NCBI RefSeq assembly: GCF_046292825.1
Contig: NZ_JBKBQG010000013.1
Span: 1 to 64,000, forward strand
Direction: 5' to 3'
DNA from: Salinarimonas sp046292825
GTDB taxonomy: Bacteria > Pseudomonadota > Alphaproteobacteria > Rhizobiales > Beijerinckiaceae
Length of the DNA stretch: 64,000 bases
Below, in pieces: positions 1-11,179 of this stretch. Position numbers and translations under genes: made by a program. Under the pieces are notes generated by a model. The model saw only the letters and a list, made by a program, of their open reading frames with translations. It made no database searches and was not told the origin of the DNA. How positions within the stretch are numbered: the first letter of the stretch is position 1; every line of letters starts with the position of its first letter.

Positions 1-187
1 CATCCCCGGCCGGAGCACGCGTAGCGTGCGCAGGGGAAGGGGACCCAGCACCAAGACGTGTGCGAAGCACACGATCGCGCCGCCGACCAGGCGGCTCGAC
101 GCCGCCGCAAGTGCTTGCTTCGCAAGCGATTTTCGTGCTGGGTCCCCTTCCCCTCCGGTCGCAAGCGACCTCCGGCCGGGGATGACA
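1..187. repeat. Palindromic intergenic element, copy 1 (left end at window edge)
   Basis: The two ends are inverted copies of each other. Outer blocks CCCCGGCCGGAG and inner blocks GGGGAAGGGGACCCAGC are shared by both arms. Each arm carries a different small hairpin between these blocks: GCACGCGTAGCGTGC on the left and GGTCGCTTGCGACC on the right. The centre holds another hairpin around GCTTGCTTCGCAAGC. A second copy lies at 19211-19403. The element occupies nearly the whole gap before the amidase stop codon, and no gene is seen in it. It resembles REP/MITE-like palindromic elements of Hyphomicrobiales; the family name is unknown to me. Confidence 0.85.
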
Positions 188-251
188 CCGGTGGAGCACT
201 CACCCTGTCGGCGCGACTGACTTGATGACAGCTGCCGCTTTGTAGATCCCT

Positions 252-1643
252 TTACCCCACGCGCGGCCACGGCCTCTGCGGCGGGCGCAGGCGCTCGTAG
301 GCGTGGGCGGCGCGCAGCACGCCGATGTCGTCGAAGCGTCGGCCGACGATCTGCAGGCCGATCGGGCGCCCGTCGGCGGTGTGCCCGCAATCGACCGAGA
401 TCGCCGGCTGCTCCGACATGTTGAAGGCGACCGTGAAGCCGATATGCTCGAAGGGCCGCGTCGGGTCGTTCAAGGGCGAGGCCCAATGCGCCGGATAGGT
501 CGCCATAGGGGCGACGGGCGAGATCAGGAGATCGCAATCGCCGAGCGCCGAGAGGCCGGCGCGGCGCATGGCGTCGATCTGCGAAAAACCGCGATAGACG
601 CTCGCCCCGTCGAGATCGCGCCCGCTCCGCGCCCAGGCGGCGATGTAGGGCAGGATCCTCGCGCGCTTCTCCTCCGAGAGCCTCTCGTAATCGCACCAGG
701 CCCGCGCGCGCCAGAAGCGGTCGAGCCCGTCGAGCATCTCGCGCGCGAGGAAGGGGCCGCGCTCCTCGACGCGCGCCCCCGCCGCGGCGAAGGCGTCGGC
801 GGCCGCGCGCACGGCGGCCGCCACCTCCGGGTCGACGGGCTCGCCGACGCCGCAATCCATCACGAGCGCGATGCGCAGGCCCGCGAGGTCGCGATCGAGG
901 TCCATCCAGGGCAGATCGGCGGGCGGGAGCGCCATCGGGTCGCGCGGATCGGGACGGGCGAGCACGCTCATGGCGAGCGCCGTGTCGGCGACCGTTCGCG
1001 TCATCGGCCCGGCGACGCGGCCGAGGAAGGGCGGATCGATCGGAATGCGCCCGAAACTCGGCTTGAAGCCGACCACCCCGCACCAGCCCGCGGGCAGCCG
1101 GATCGAGCCGCCGATATCGGTGCCGACATGGATCGGGCCGTAGCCCGCCGCCGCCGCCGTCCCGGCCCCCGCGCTCGATCCGCCGGGATTGAGATCGGGG
1201 TTCCAGGGGTTGCGCGCGAGTTCGTGGAAGCTCGAGAGGCCAGACGACAGCATGCCCCAGTCGGGCATCGTGGTCTTGGCGAGGATCACCGCGCCCGTTT
1301 CGCGCAGCCGCGCGGCCGGCGGCGCGTCGGCGGGGGCGGGGACGAGATCGGTCGCCGCGGTGCCGAGCGGGCAGGGCACGCCCTTCGTCGCGATGTTCTC
1401 CTTCACCGTCACCGGCACCCCGTCGAGCGGCCCGGCCGGCTCGCCCGCGAGGAAGCGCCGCTCGGCGGCCTGCGCCTCTTCGAGCGCGCCTTGCGGATCG
1501 AAGGCGTAGAGGGCGTGGAGATGCGGCTCGGCGGCCTCGATCCGCGCGATCACGGCGCGCGTCGCCGCGACGGGGGAGAGGTCGCGCGCGCGATAGGCAC
1601 GGGCGAGGTCGACGGCCGTGAGGTCGGCGAGGTCGGTGGTCAT
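252..1643 (-). CDS. Amidase signature family enzyme (463 aa)
   Basis: Hydrolyses an amide bond; the substrate is not predictable from sequence. The Ser-cisSer-Lys triad is visible: the lysine in VTVKENIAT, the cis-serine in PGGSSAG and the nucleophile in TDIGGSIRLPA. Length is normal for the GatA/AtzE-like family. The ATG overlaps the upstream ATPase stop as ATGA and follows an AGGAAA ribosome-binding site, which fixes the start. It is the last gene of a dipeptide-type ABC importer operon, so it probably hydrolyses an imported amide or peptide-like compound in the cytoplasm. It is not GatA in context, because no gatB or gatC is nearby. Confidence 0.88.
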   Translation of the reverse strand: MTTDLADLTAVDLARAYRARDLSPVAATRAVIARIEAAEPHLHALYAFDPQGALEEAQAAERRFLAGEPAGPLDGVPVTVKENIATKGVPCPLGTAATDLVPAPADAPPAARLRETGAVILAKTTMPDWGMLSSGLSSFHELARNPWNPDLNPGGSSAGAGTAAAAGYGPIHVGTDIGGSIRLPAGWCGVVGFKPSFGRIPIDPPFLGRVAGPMTRTVADTALAMSVLARPDPRDPMALPPADLPWMDLDRDLAGLRIALVMDCGVGEPVDPEVAAAVRAAADAFAAAGARVEERGPFLAREMLDGLDRFWRARAWCDYERLSEEKRARILPYIAAWARSGRDLDGASVYRGFSQIDAMRRAGLSALGDCDLLISPVAPMATYPAHWASPLNDPTRPFEHIGFTVAFNMSEQPAISVDCGHTADGRPIGLQIVGRRFDDIGVLRAAHAYERLRPPQRPWPRVG

Positions 1644-2494
1644 GACGGGGTTTCCTGTTCTCTCGGCTCGCCTGCCCGCGCGCGCCGGCGCCCGCTGCCG
1701 GGCACCGCGTCGAGGAGGCTCTTCGTGTAGTCGTGGCGCGGGGCGGTCAGCACGGCCTCGGTCGACCCCTCCTCGACGATCCGGCCCGCCTGCATCACGC
1801 AGACCCGGTCCGTGATGCAGCGCACGACCGACAGATCGTGGCTGATGAAGAGGTAGGCGAGGCCGAATTCCTCCTGCAGGTCCATCATCAGGTTGAGGAC
1901 CTGCGCCTGCACCGACACGTCGAGCGCCGAGACCGGCTCGTCGGCGACGATCAGGGCGGGGCGCGTGACGAGCGCGCGGGCGATCGCGATGCGCTGGCGC
2001 TGGCCGCCGGAGAATTCGTGCGGATAGCGCTCGGCCGCCGCCCGCGGCAGCCCGACCGCGTCGAGCGCCTCGTGGATGCGCCGCGCGCGCGCTGCCGCAT
2101 CGACTTCCGGTTCGAGCGAGCGGATCGGTTCGGCGACGATGCGGGAGACCGTATGCCGCGGGTCGAGCGAGCCGTAGGGGTCCTGGAAGATCGCCTGAAA
2201 CCCCTTTCGCGCGGCGCGCAGATCGCGGCGCGAGAGGGCGAACACGTCGCGGCCCTCGATCAGGACCCGGCCGCCCTGCGGGCGCTCGAGCGCCATCACG
2301 CAGCGCGCGAGCGTCGACTTCCCGCAGCCCGATTCGCCGACGATGCCGAGGCTCTCCCCGCGCGCCAGCGTCAGCGAGACGCCCGCGAGCGCGGTCAGGA
2401 CCGGTGCCTTCTCGAACAGCCCGCGCCGCGGCAGCGTGTATTCGCGCACGAGATCCCGGACCTCGAGCAGCGGCGGGCGCGCATGCGCGTTCAT
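1640..2494 (-). CDS. ABC transporter ATP-binding protein, dipeptide/oligopeptide type, second ATPase (DppF/OppF-like, 284 aa)
   Basis: One of two nucleotide-binding subunits driving import by the peptide-type permease encoded upstream. It shows Walker A GESGCGKST, signature SGGQRQRIAIARAL, Walker B ALIVADEPVSALD, and the H-loop region SHDLSVV. The start at MNAHARPPLL is chosen because its ATG overlaps the preceding ATPase stop (ATGA), as at the other junctions of the operon; an upstream in-frame extension is low-complexity. At 284 residues it is a little shorter than typical DppF. Its stop overlaps the amidase start. Confidence 0.88.
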   Translation of the reverse strand: MNAHARPPLLEVRDLVREYTLPRRGLFEKAPVLTALAGVSLTLARGESLGIVGESGCGKSTLARCVMALERPQGGRVLIEGRDVFALSRRDLRAARKGFQAIFQDPYGSLDPRHTVSRIVAEPIRSLEPEVDAAARARRIHEALDAVGLPRAAAERYPHEFSGGQRQRIAIARALVTRPALIVADEPVSALDVSVQAQVLNLMMDLQEEFGLAYLFISHDLSVVRCITDRVCVMQAGRIVEEGSTEAVLTAPRHDYTKSLLDAVPGSGRRRARAGEPREQETPS

Positions 2495-3534
2495 CGGAGG
2501 GCCTCCCCGGACGACGGCGCGGCGGCGGGCTCCGCCCCGGGCGGCATCGGATGGAGGCAGGCGGCGGCATGCGCCGCGCGCGTGGCGATGCCGAGCGGGC
2601 GCAAGGGCGGGGGCGCGGGCAGGCAATCGGCCTGCGCGTTGGGGCAGCGCGGGGCGAAGGCGCAGCCGGCGGGGCGCTCCAGCGGATCGGGAACCTGGCC
2701 GGGGATCGCCGAAAGCCGGATCTTGCGCCCGCCCGCCCGCCTGTCGAGCGCCCGGCGCGGCGAGGCGGAGAACAGGCCGTGGGTATAGGGATGCGCCATG
2801 TGGGCGAAGACGTCCGCCGTCGCGCCGGTCTCGACCACGCGGCCGGAATACATCACCACCATGCGCTGCGTCATCTCCTCGACGACCCCGAGATCGTGGG
2901 TGATGAGGAGGAGCGCCATGTTCCGCTCCGCGACGAGATCGGCGAGGAGATCGAGGATCTGGGCCTGGATCGTCACGTCGAGCGCGGTCGTCGGCTCGTC
3001 GGCGATCAGGATGTCGGGCGCGCAGGCGAGCGCGATCGCGATGACGACGCGCTGGCGCTGCCCGCCTGAGAGCTGGTGGGGGTAGAGGTCGAGCGAGAAG
3101 CGGGGCCCCGGCAGCCCGACGCGATCGAGGAGCGCGCGCGCGCGATCCTCCGCCTCGCGTTTAGACAGGCGCAGATGCAGGATCATGCCCTCCGCGATCT
3201 GCGCGCCGATGGTGCGCACCGGGTTGAGCGCCGTCATCGGCTCCTGGAAGACCATGGCGATGCGCCGCCCGCGCACGCGCTGCATCGCCCGATCGTCGAG
3301 CGCGAGGAGATCCTCCCCGTCGAGCCGGATCGTGCCCGTCGCGCGCGCGCCGACGGGGAGGAGGCCCATGAGCGCGAGCGCCGTGATCGACTTGCCGCAA
3401 CCCGATTCGCCGACGAGCCCCACCCGCTCGCCGCGCGCGAGCGTGAGGTCGACGCCCTCGACGAGGGTCGCGATCGCGCCGGACGGCGTCGGCACGGTGA
3501 CGGCGAGCCCTTCGATCTCGAGAAGCCGGCTCAT
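2491..3534 (-). CDS. ABC transporter ATP-binding protein, dipeptide/oligopeptide type, first ATPase (DppD/OppD-like, 347 aa)
   Basis: Cytoplasmic ATPase subunit partnering the DppF-like protein. Walker A is GESGCGKS, the signature is LSGGQRQRVVIAIAL, and Walker B is DILIADEPTTALD. The C-terminal oligopeptide-transporter extension is present, including a cysteine-bearing segment (CAFAPRCPNAQADC) that in DppD/OppD proteins is associated with a [4Fe-4S] site. The ATG overlaps the permease stop by four bases. Family and operon position are clear; the transported substrate is not. Confidence 0.88.
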   Translation of the reverse strand: MSRLLEIEGLAVTVPTPSGAIATLVEGVDLTLARGERVGLVGESGCGKSITALALMGLLPVGARATGTIRLDGEDLLALDDRAMQRVRGRRIAMVFQEPMTALNPVRTIGAQIAEGMILHLRLSKREAEDRARALLDRVGLPGPRFSLDLYPHQLSGGQRQRVVIAIALACAPDILIADEPTTALDVTIQAQILDLLADLVAERNMALLLITHDLGVVEEMTQRMVVMYSGRVVETGATADVFAHMAHPYTHGLFSASPRRALDRRAGGRKIRLSAIPGQVPDPLERPAGCAFAPRCPNAQADCLPAPPPLRPLGIATRAAHAAACLHPMPPGAEPAAAPSSGEALR

Positions 3535-4391
3535 CGCGCGCGCCTGATCTTTGGGTCGAGCGCGTCGCGCAAGCCGTCGCCGAGGAGATTGAGGCCGAGC
3601 ACGGCGATCATGATGGCGAGCCCGGGGAAGATCGCGAGCCAGGGGGCGGAGAAGACGAAGGTCTGCGCGTCGAACAGCATCTTGCCCCAGGAGGGCTGGG
3701 GCGGCTGCACGCCGAGCCCGACATAGGAGAGCCCCGCCTCCGCCACGATCGCAAGCGCGAACTGGATCGTCGCCTGGACGACGAGGACGGCCGTGCAATT
3801 GGGCAGGACGTGCTCGATCGTGATCGAGAGATCGCTCTTTCCGGCGCAGCGCGCGGCGAGCACGAAGTCGCGCTTCCACAGGGAGAGAGCCGCGCCGCGG
3901 GTGAGCCGCGCGAAGACGGGAATGTTGAAGATCCCGATCGCCACGATGGCGTTGATCGCGCCAGGGCCGGCGAGCGCGGTGATGATCACGGCGGTGAGGA
4001 GCGCGGGGAAGGCGAAGGCGAGATCGGTCGAGCGCATCACGAGATCGTCGACGAGCCCGCCGCGGGCGGCAGCCAGCGCGCCGAGCGGCACGCCGAGCCC
4101 GGCGCCGACGAGCACCGCGACGACCGCCACCGCGATCGAGACCTGCGCGCCCGCCATCACCTGCGAGAGCACGTCGCGGCCGAGGAAATCCGTGCCGAAA
4201 GGATGCGGCGGCGAGGGTGGGCGCAGCCGGTTGAGCATGTCGAGCCCCGTCGGCGGATGCGGCGTCCAGACGAGCGAGAGGAGGGCGATCGCGACGAAGA
4301 CGATGGTGATCGCCCCGCCGATCAGGAGCGAGGGCGTCGTGAGGCGGCGGGGGATGCGCCGGCTCTTCGCCGGGTGCGTGGGCGCGCTCAT
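3531..4391 (-). CDS. ABC transporter permease, DppC/OppC family (286 aa)
   Basis: Inner-membrane permease. The N-terminal segment carries one membrane helix (SLLIGGAITIVFVAIALLSL) followed by the BPD_transp_1 domain. The hallmark FGTDFLGRDVLSQVMAGA of the DppC family is present. The start MSAPTHPAK overlaps the stop of the DppB-like gene (ATGA), so translation of the two permeases is probably coupled. Length matches the family. It should form the heterodimeric channel with the gene at 4388-5341. Confidence 0.9.
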   Translation of the reverse strand: MSAPTHPAKSRRIPRRLTTPSLLIGGAITIVFVAIALLSLVWTPHPPTGLDMLNRLRPPSPPHPFGTDFLGRDVLSQVMAGAQVSIAVAVVAVLVGAGLGVPLGALAAARGGLVDDLVMRSTDLAFAFPALLTAVIITALAGPGAINAIVAIGIFNIPVFARLTRGAALSLWKRDFVLAARCAGKSDLSITIEHVLPNCTAVLVVQATIQFALAIVAEAGLSYVGLGVQPPQPSWGKMLFDAQTFVFSAPWLAIFPGLAIMIAVLGLNLLGDGLRDALDPKIRRAR

Positions 4392-5341
4392 CGGGTGCCC
4401 CCGCGGGACAGTCGCGGATCGAGCGCCGCATAGGCGACGTCGACGAGGAAGTTCACGAGGATGACGGTGATCGCGACGAGGGTGACGAGGCTCTGGACCA
4501 CGACGAGATCGCGCTGGGCGATCGCCTGGAAGATCAGCCGGCCGAGGCCCGGCAGCGTGAAGACGTTCTCGATGATGATCGTGCCCGCGATCAGAAAGGA
4601 GAATTGCAGGCCCATGATGGTGACGACGGGGATGAGCGCGTTCGGCACCGCATGGCGCCAGAGCGCCGCCTCGCCCGAGAGCCCCTTGGCGCGGGCGGTG
4701 CGCACGAAATCCTCGCCGAGCGTCTCGAGCACCGAGGAGCGGGTGACGCGCGCGAGGATCGCCGCCTGCGGCAGCGCGAGCGCGAATGCGGGCAGGAGCA
4801 GCGAGCGCAGGCCCGGCCAGATCCCCTGGTCCCAGCCGGGGAAGCCCGAGGCCGGCAGCCAGCCGAGCTGGAGCGAGAACAGGATGACGAGCATCAGCCC
4901 GAGCCAGAAATTCGGCACCGAGACGCCGATCTGGGCGAGCCCCATCGCGACCACGTCCCCCGCCCGCCCGCGCCGGGAGGCCGCGAAGACGCCGACCGGG
5001 ATCGCGATGAGCGTCGAGAGCTTCATCGCGAGGAGCGCGAGGGGCACGGAGAGGCCGATGCGCTGCACGACGAGGTCCGCCACCGGCACGCCGTAGGTGT
5101 AGCTGATGCCGAAATCGCCGACGACGAAGCCGCCGATCCAGCGGACATATTGCAGGAGGATCGGCTGATCGAGGCCCATCTGCGCGCGAAGCGCCGCGAG
5201 CGTGTCGGGCCGCGCGCCGACGCCGAGCATGATCGCCGCGGGGTCGCCCGGCAGGACCGCCATCGCCACGAACACGACGATCGAGGCCGCGAGCGCGGTC
5301 AGGATCAGCGCGATCGTGCGGCCGACGAGGAAACGGGCCAA
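4388..5341 (-). CDS. ABC transporter permease, DppB/OppB family (317 aa, TTG start)
   Basis: Inner-membrane permease with an N-terminal helix (IALILTALAASIVVFVAMAV), the PGDPA motif typical of DppB proteins, and six or so hydrophobic segments. The only in-frame start that gives the conserved N-terminus MARFLVGRT is TTG; an AGGTGAG box lies just upstream. The rare start codon and the 174-base gap to the binding-protein gene, which contains a strong hairpin, both fit lower expression of permease than of binding protein. It overlaps the DppC-like gene by four bases. Confidence 0.88.
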   Translation of the reverse strand: MARFLVGRTIALILTALAASIVVFVAMAVLPGDPAAIMLGVGARPDTLAALRAQMGLDQPILLQYVRWIGGFVVGDFGISYTYGVPVADLVVQRIGLSVPLALLAMKLSTLIAIPVGVFAASRRGRAGDVVAMGLAQIGVSVPNFWLGLMLVILFSLQLGWLPASGFPGWDQGIWPGLRSLLLPAFALALPQAAILARVTRSSVLETLGEDFVRTARAKGLSGEAALWRHAVPNALIPVVTIMGLQFSFLIAGTIIIENVFTLPGLGRLIFQAIAQRDLVVVQSLVTLVAITVILVNFLVDVAYAALDPRLSRGGTR

Positions 5342-5381
5342 GGTCTCTCACCTATCGGAAGAAGAAAGCGGCCGGGCGCGA

Positions 5382-5422
5382 TAGAACCTTTCGACCTGAT
5401 GAGATCAGATCGAAAGGCTCTA
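5382..5422 (-). repeat. Imperfect hairpin between binding-protein and permease genes
   Basis: Two 19-base arms, AACCTTTCGACCTGAT-type on one side and ATCAGATCGAAAGG-type on the other, flank a 3-base loop and pair at 17 of 19 positions. There is no downstream T-run. In the transcript it follows the binding-protein stop and precedes the TTG-started permease. Such hairpins in importer operons (malE-malF is the classic case) stabilise the upstream message; that role is inferred here. Confidence 0.7.
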
Positions 5423-5429
5423 GGTCTTC

Positions 5430-5490
5430 GTTCTCGAGCATCATCTTGTCCACCAACCGGCATCCACTTGGTGGGATGATACTCTAGCAC
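5430..5490. repeat. Dispersed intergenic repeat, copy A
   Basis: On the minus strand this stretch reads ATCATCCCACC, then GTGGATGCCG, then GATGATGCTC, with an internal CCACCAA/TTGGTGG inverted pair. A related sequence in the same order occurs on the plus strand at 55448-55493. It directly adjoins the hairpin at 5382-5422 and ends just before the binding-protein stop. Confidence 0.6.
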
Positions 5491-5515
5491 GCCCGGCTCG
5501 GGATCGCCTGCGCGA

Positions 5516-7036
5516 TCACTGCGTCCAGCGCACGCGGGTGACGTCGTTCGCCGGGATCGGCTGGTTCGTCCACATGCCTTCGAGGCCCGCGCGCCAGACG
5601 CCGAGCTTCGGCAGAACGTAGAGGAACACCGCCGGCTGATCGCGCGAGAGGATGCGCTGCAGCTCGCCGAGGAGTTCGAGCTGCTCCGCCTCGTCGGTCG
5701 ATTCGACCCAACGCTGGAACGTCTCGCGGTATTCCTCGCTCTCGTAATTGAAGTAGTAGTCCTCGCGCGCGAAGATGTCGAAGTCGCGCGGCTCGACGTG
5801 GGCGATGATGGTCGCGTCGAAATCGGTGTTGCGGAACACCTGCTCGAGCCATTGCGCCCATTCCATCGGAATGAGCTCCACGCGCAAGCCCACATTCTGC
5901 AGGAGCGCGGCGATCACCTCGCCGCCGCGGCGCGCGTAAGCGGGCGGCGGCAGCGTGATGCGGATCGTCGCGCCCTCCGCCCCCGCCTCCGCGAGGAGCG
6001 CGCGGGCGCGGTCCGGATCGAAGGGGAAGGCGTCGGCGAGATCGACGAAGCCGGGGTCGTTCGGCGTGAAATGCGAGCCGATCGGCGTGCCGATCCCCTC
6101 GTGCACGGCGTCGATCAGCACCTGCGCGTCGATGGCGTGGGCGAGCGCGTGGCGCACGCGCACGTCGTCGAAGGGCGCGCGGGCATTGTTGAGCGAGAGC
6201 AGCACCTCGCCCTGCGTGTCGCCGATCTCCACGACGAAGCGATCGTCGGCGCGGAATTGCGGCAGGGCTTCGGCCGCGGGGAAGTTCGGGAAGGCGTCGA
6301 GGTCGCCCGCGAGCATGGCGGAGGTCGCCGCCGCCGGATCGGAGACGAAGCGGAACGTCACCCGCGAGAGCGCGGCGGGCTCGCCCCAATAATCCTCGTT
6401 GCGCTCGAGCTCGATCCGGTCGCCCTGCACCCGGCTCGCGAAGCGGAAGGGGCCGGTGCCGACGGGGTTCGTGCGGTTGTCGGCGGCGGTATCGGGGTGG
6501 ACCATGACCGCGTCGCCCCAGCCCATGTTGAAGAGGAAACGGGCGGTCGGGCGCGCGAGCGTGATCACGGCCGTGTGCTCGTCCGGGCACTCGGTCGAGA
6601 CGATCGGCTCGAACAGGCCCTTCTGCGCGTTGGTCGAGTCGGGCGCGACCGCACGCTCGAAGGAGAATTGCACCACCGAGCAGTCGAAGGCCGCGCCGTC
6701 GTGGAAGCGCACGCCCTCCGCGAGCGCGAAGGTATAGACGGTCCCGTCCTCCGAAATCTCCCAGCTGCGCGCGAGCGCCGGCTGGATGGACCCGTCGGCG
6801 GCGATGCGCACGAGGCCCTCGAAGATGTTGGCGTAGGTGACCTCGCGGATCGCGGCCGCGGCGCCCGCCGTCGGATCGAGCATCGGCGGCTCGAGCGCCA
6901 TGCCGATGACGAGCGTGTCGCGCGCTTGCGCGGCGGCGCTGCCCGGCGCGAGCGGCGCCGCGAGCGCGAGCGCGGCTGCCGCGACGAGCGGGGCCGCGGC
7001 TTTCGCGCGGCTCGTATCCGTTGACCCTGGCCTCAT
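5516..7036 (-). CDS. Periplasmic substrate-binding protein of a peptide-type ABC importer (SBP family 5, 506 aa)
   Basis: Captures substrate in the periplasm and delivers it to the permease pair encoded downstream. It has an N-terminal signal peptide (hydrophobic core AAPLVAAAALALAAPLAP, likely cleavage after AAAQA). The family-5 body includes the SWEISEDGTVYTFALAEGVRFHDG segment region and NPVGTGPFRF. Length is typical of DppA/OppA. The start MRPGSTD is fixed by a strong GGAGGAGG box. It heads the operon binding protein-permease-permease-ATPase-ATPase-amidase. Substrate specificity cannot be read from the sequence; the amidase suggests an amide- or peptide-like compound. Confidence 0.9.
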   Translation of the reverse strand: MRPGSTDTSRAKAAAPLVAAAALALAAPLAPGSAAAQARDTLVIGMALEPPMLDPTAGAAAAIREVTYANIFEGLVRIAADGSIQPALARSWEISEDGTVYTFALAEGVRFHDGAAFDCSVVQFSFERAVAPDSTNAQKGLFEPIVSTECPDEHTAVITLARPTARFLFNMGWGDAVMVHPDTAADNRTNPVGTGPFRFASRVQGDRIELERNEDYWGEPAALSRVTFRFVSDPAAATSAMLAGDLDAFPNFPAAEALPQFRADDRFVVEIGDTQGEVLLSLNNARAPFDDVRVRHALAHAIDAQVLIDAVHEGIGTPIGSHFTPNDPGFVDLADAFPFDPDRARALLAEAGAEGATIRITLPPPAYARRGGEVIAALLQNVGLRVELIPMEWAQWLEQVFRNTDFDATIIAHVEPRDFDIFAREDYYFNYESEEYRETFQRWVESTDEAEQLELLGELQRILSRDQPAVFLYVLPKLGVWRAGLEGMWTNQPIPANDVTRVRWTQ

Positions 7037-7550
7037 AGGCCTCCTCCTTCCCTGTTCCGACACCCGGTCGATCGCTCCCGTCGACCGCTTCGCGCGCGCG
7101 GACCCCGCCATCCTGGCGCAGCTCGGCCGTGACGGCCAGCCGGGAGGGGGTGCGCGCACGCGAGAGCATCCTGCGCGTCGCGCCACGCGGGTCAACCGCG
7201 ACGTAGGGGCAGGGACGAATCGGGGGCAGGGGGCGGGGCTACGGCGAGCACGTGTCGGCGTTCGTGCATGCATTCGACGTCGATGAAGGCCGCTCTCGTC
7301 CTTCCCCCTTGGGGGAAGGTGGCCCGGCGGCGTAGCCGACGGGTCGGATGGGGGTCGTCGAGGAGGCACTCGATCGCTTTATTCTGCACATCGTGATCCC
7401 TGCACGCCTTCGACGCAAACAGGACGCGCCCTCTCCTTCCCCTGAGGGGAAGGAGAAGGTCGGCGCCTTGTCCTTTGTCTTGCGACCCGCAGATCGCGAC
7501 GTGTGACTCTTGTTGGAACCGGGGCGGAAAGGGCACGGTCTTAGCAAGCG
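7037..7550. other. Intergenic region with paired palindromes; probable promoter of the ABC operon
   Basis: No convincing gene is seen. Two palindromes lie about 130 bases apart: CCTTCCCCCTTGGGGGAAGG at 7300-7319, and CTCCTTCCCC/GGGGAAGGAG around TGA at 7433-7455. Between them is GGTGGCCC...GGGTCGGATGGGGGTC, a layout like the element at 42978-43122. The part nearest the binding-protein gene (7037-7250) should contain the ABC operon promoter, but no confident -35/-10 pair was picked. Confidence 0.6.
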
Positions 7551-7580
7551 AAAAGCCCCGGCGTTCGGCACGCCGGGGCT
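7551..7580 (-). terminator. acnA: Rho-independent terminator after acnA
   Basis: On the minus strand the sequence AGCCCCGGCG, loop TGCCGAA, then CGCCGGGGCT forms a perfect 10-base-pair GC stem followed directly by a short T-run. It lies about 45 bases beyond the acnA stop codon and points the right way to end that transcript. Confidence 0.85.
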
Positions 7581-7624
7581 TCGCGTCTTCGACGCTGTCG
7601 CGTTCTCGTCGCGTCGCGCGCCGA

Positions 7625-10327
<2,703 letters not shown>

Positions 10328-10537
10328 GGGCGAATCCTCGCGTGCGTGTTGAACGAACGGTTGGTTTCGGCCTAATGCGCGGATGCGCGCGCCGCTCCGG
10401 GAGCGCCCGGACTTCTCATGCGCGCGAAAACGGTTAGGACGTCGTTCACGCGACACGGCGCAGCCGAGCCGCATATAGTCGATTTCCTCGGGCTGCGCTA
10501 CACGCTTCCGTCCAGTCCGGATTCAAACTGAAGTGGA
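10328..10537. promoter_or_regulatory. Divergent promoter region acnA / ccmA
   Basis: About 210 non-coding bases between two divergent starts must hold promoters for both acnA and ccmAB. No confident sigma-70 boxes, operator or riboswitch was recognised by eye. Confidence 0.4.
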
Positions 10538-11179
10538 ATGCCGCGCGTGCGCCTAGAGGTCGACGAGCTCGCCTGTCGGAGATCCGGACGGCGCATCTTC
10601 GAGGGGCTGTCCTTCCGCCTCGGGGCGGGAGAGGCGCTGATCGTCACGGGCCGCAACGGTGCCGGCAAGTCGACGCTGCTCACGATTCTCGCCGGGCGCC
10701 TCGCGCCGGCGAGCGGCACCATCCGGGTGGAGGGGGTCGGCGAGAAGACGCTGCCCGAGACGCTCCACCTCGTCGGCCATCGCGACGGCCTGAAGAGCGC
10801 GCTCACCGCGAGCGAGAACCTCGCCTTCGCGCGCGACATCCTCGGCGATCCGGGGCTCGATCCGCGCGACGCGATGGAGGCGGTGGGGCTCGGCCACGCG
10901 GCGGACCTGCCGGTCGCCTATCTCTCGGCGGGCCAAAGGCGGCGCACCGCGCTCGCGCGCCTCCTCGTCGCCCGCCGCCCGCTCTGGCTCCTCGACGAGC
11001 CGACCTCAGCGCTCGACGTCGGCTCGCAGGACATGCTGCACGGGCTCATGCGCGCCCACCTCACCGAGGGCGGGATGATCGTCGTGGCGACGCATCAGCC
11101 GCTCGATCTGCCGGGAGCCCAGAGGCTCGCCATCGCGCCGGTCGCGAGCGCGGCGAGCGTGGAGGAGACGATCTGGTGA
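10538..11179 (+). CDS. ccmA: Heme exporter ATPase CcmA (213 aa)
   Basis: ATP-binding subunit of the CcmABCD complex, which releases holo-CcmE for cytochrome c maturation (System I). Walker A is GRNGAGKST, the signature is LSAGQRRRTALARLL, and Walker B is LWLLDEPTSALD. Length is typical of CcmA. Its stop overlaps the ccmB GTG start (GTGA). The acnA-ccmA neighbourhood is conserved in Alphaproteobacteria, which supports the assignment over other small ABC ATPases. Confidence 0.93.
   Translation: MPRVRLEVDELACRRSGRRIFEGLSFRLGAGEALIVTGRNGAGKSTLLTILAGRLAPASGTIRVEGVGEKTLPETLHLVGHRDGLKSALTASENLAFARDILGDPGLDPRDAMEAVGLGHAADLPVAYLSAGQRRRTALARLLVARRPLWLLDEPTSALDVGSQDMLHGLMRAHLTEGGMIVVATHQPLDLPGAQRLAIAPVASAASVEETIW

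Noticed and set aside
26..220. Short open frame at the left edge
   Set aside because: It is translated from the palindromic element and has no protein-like features.
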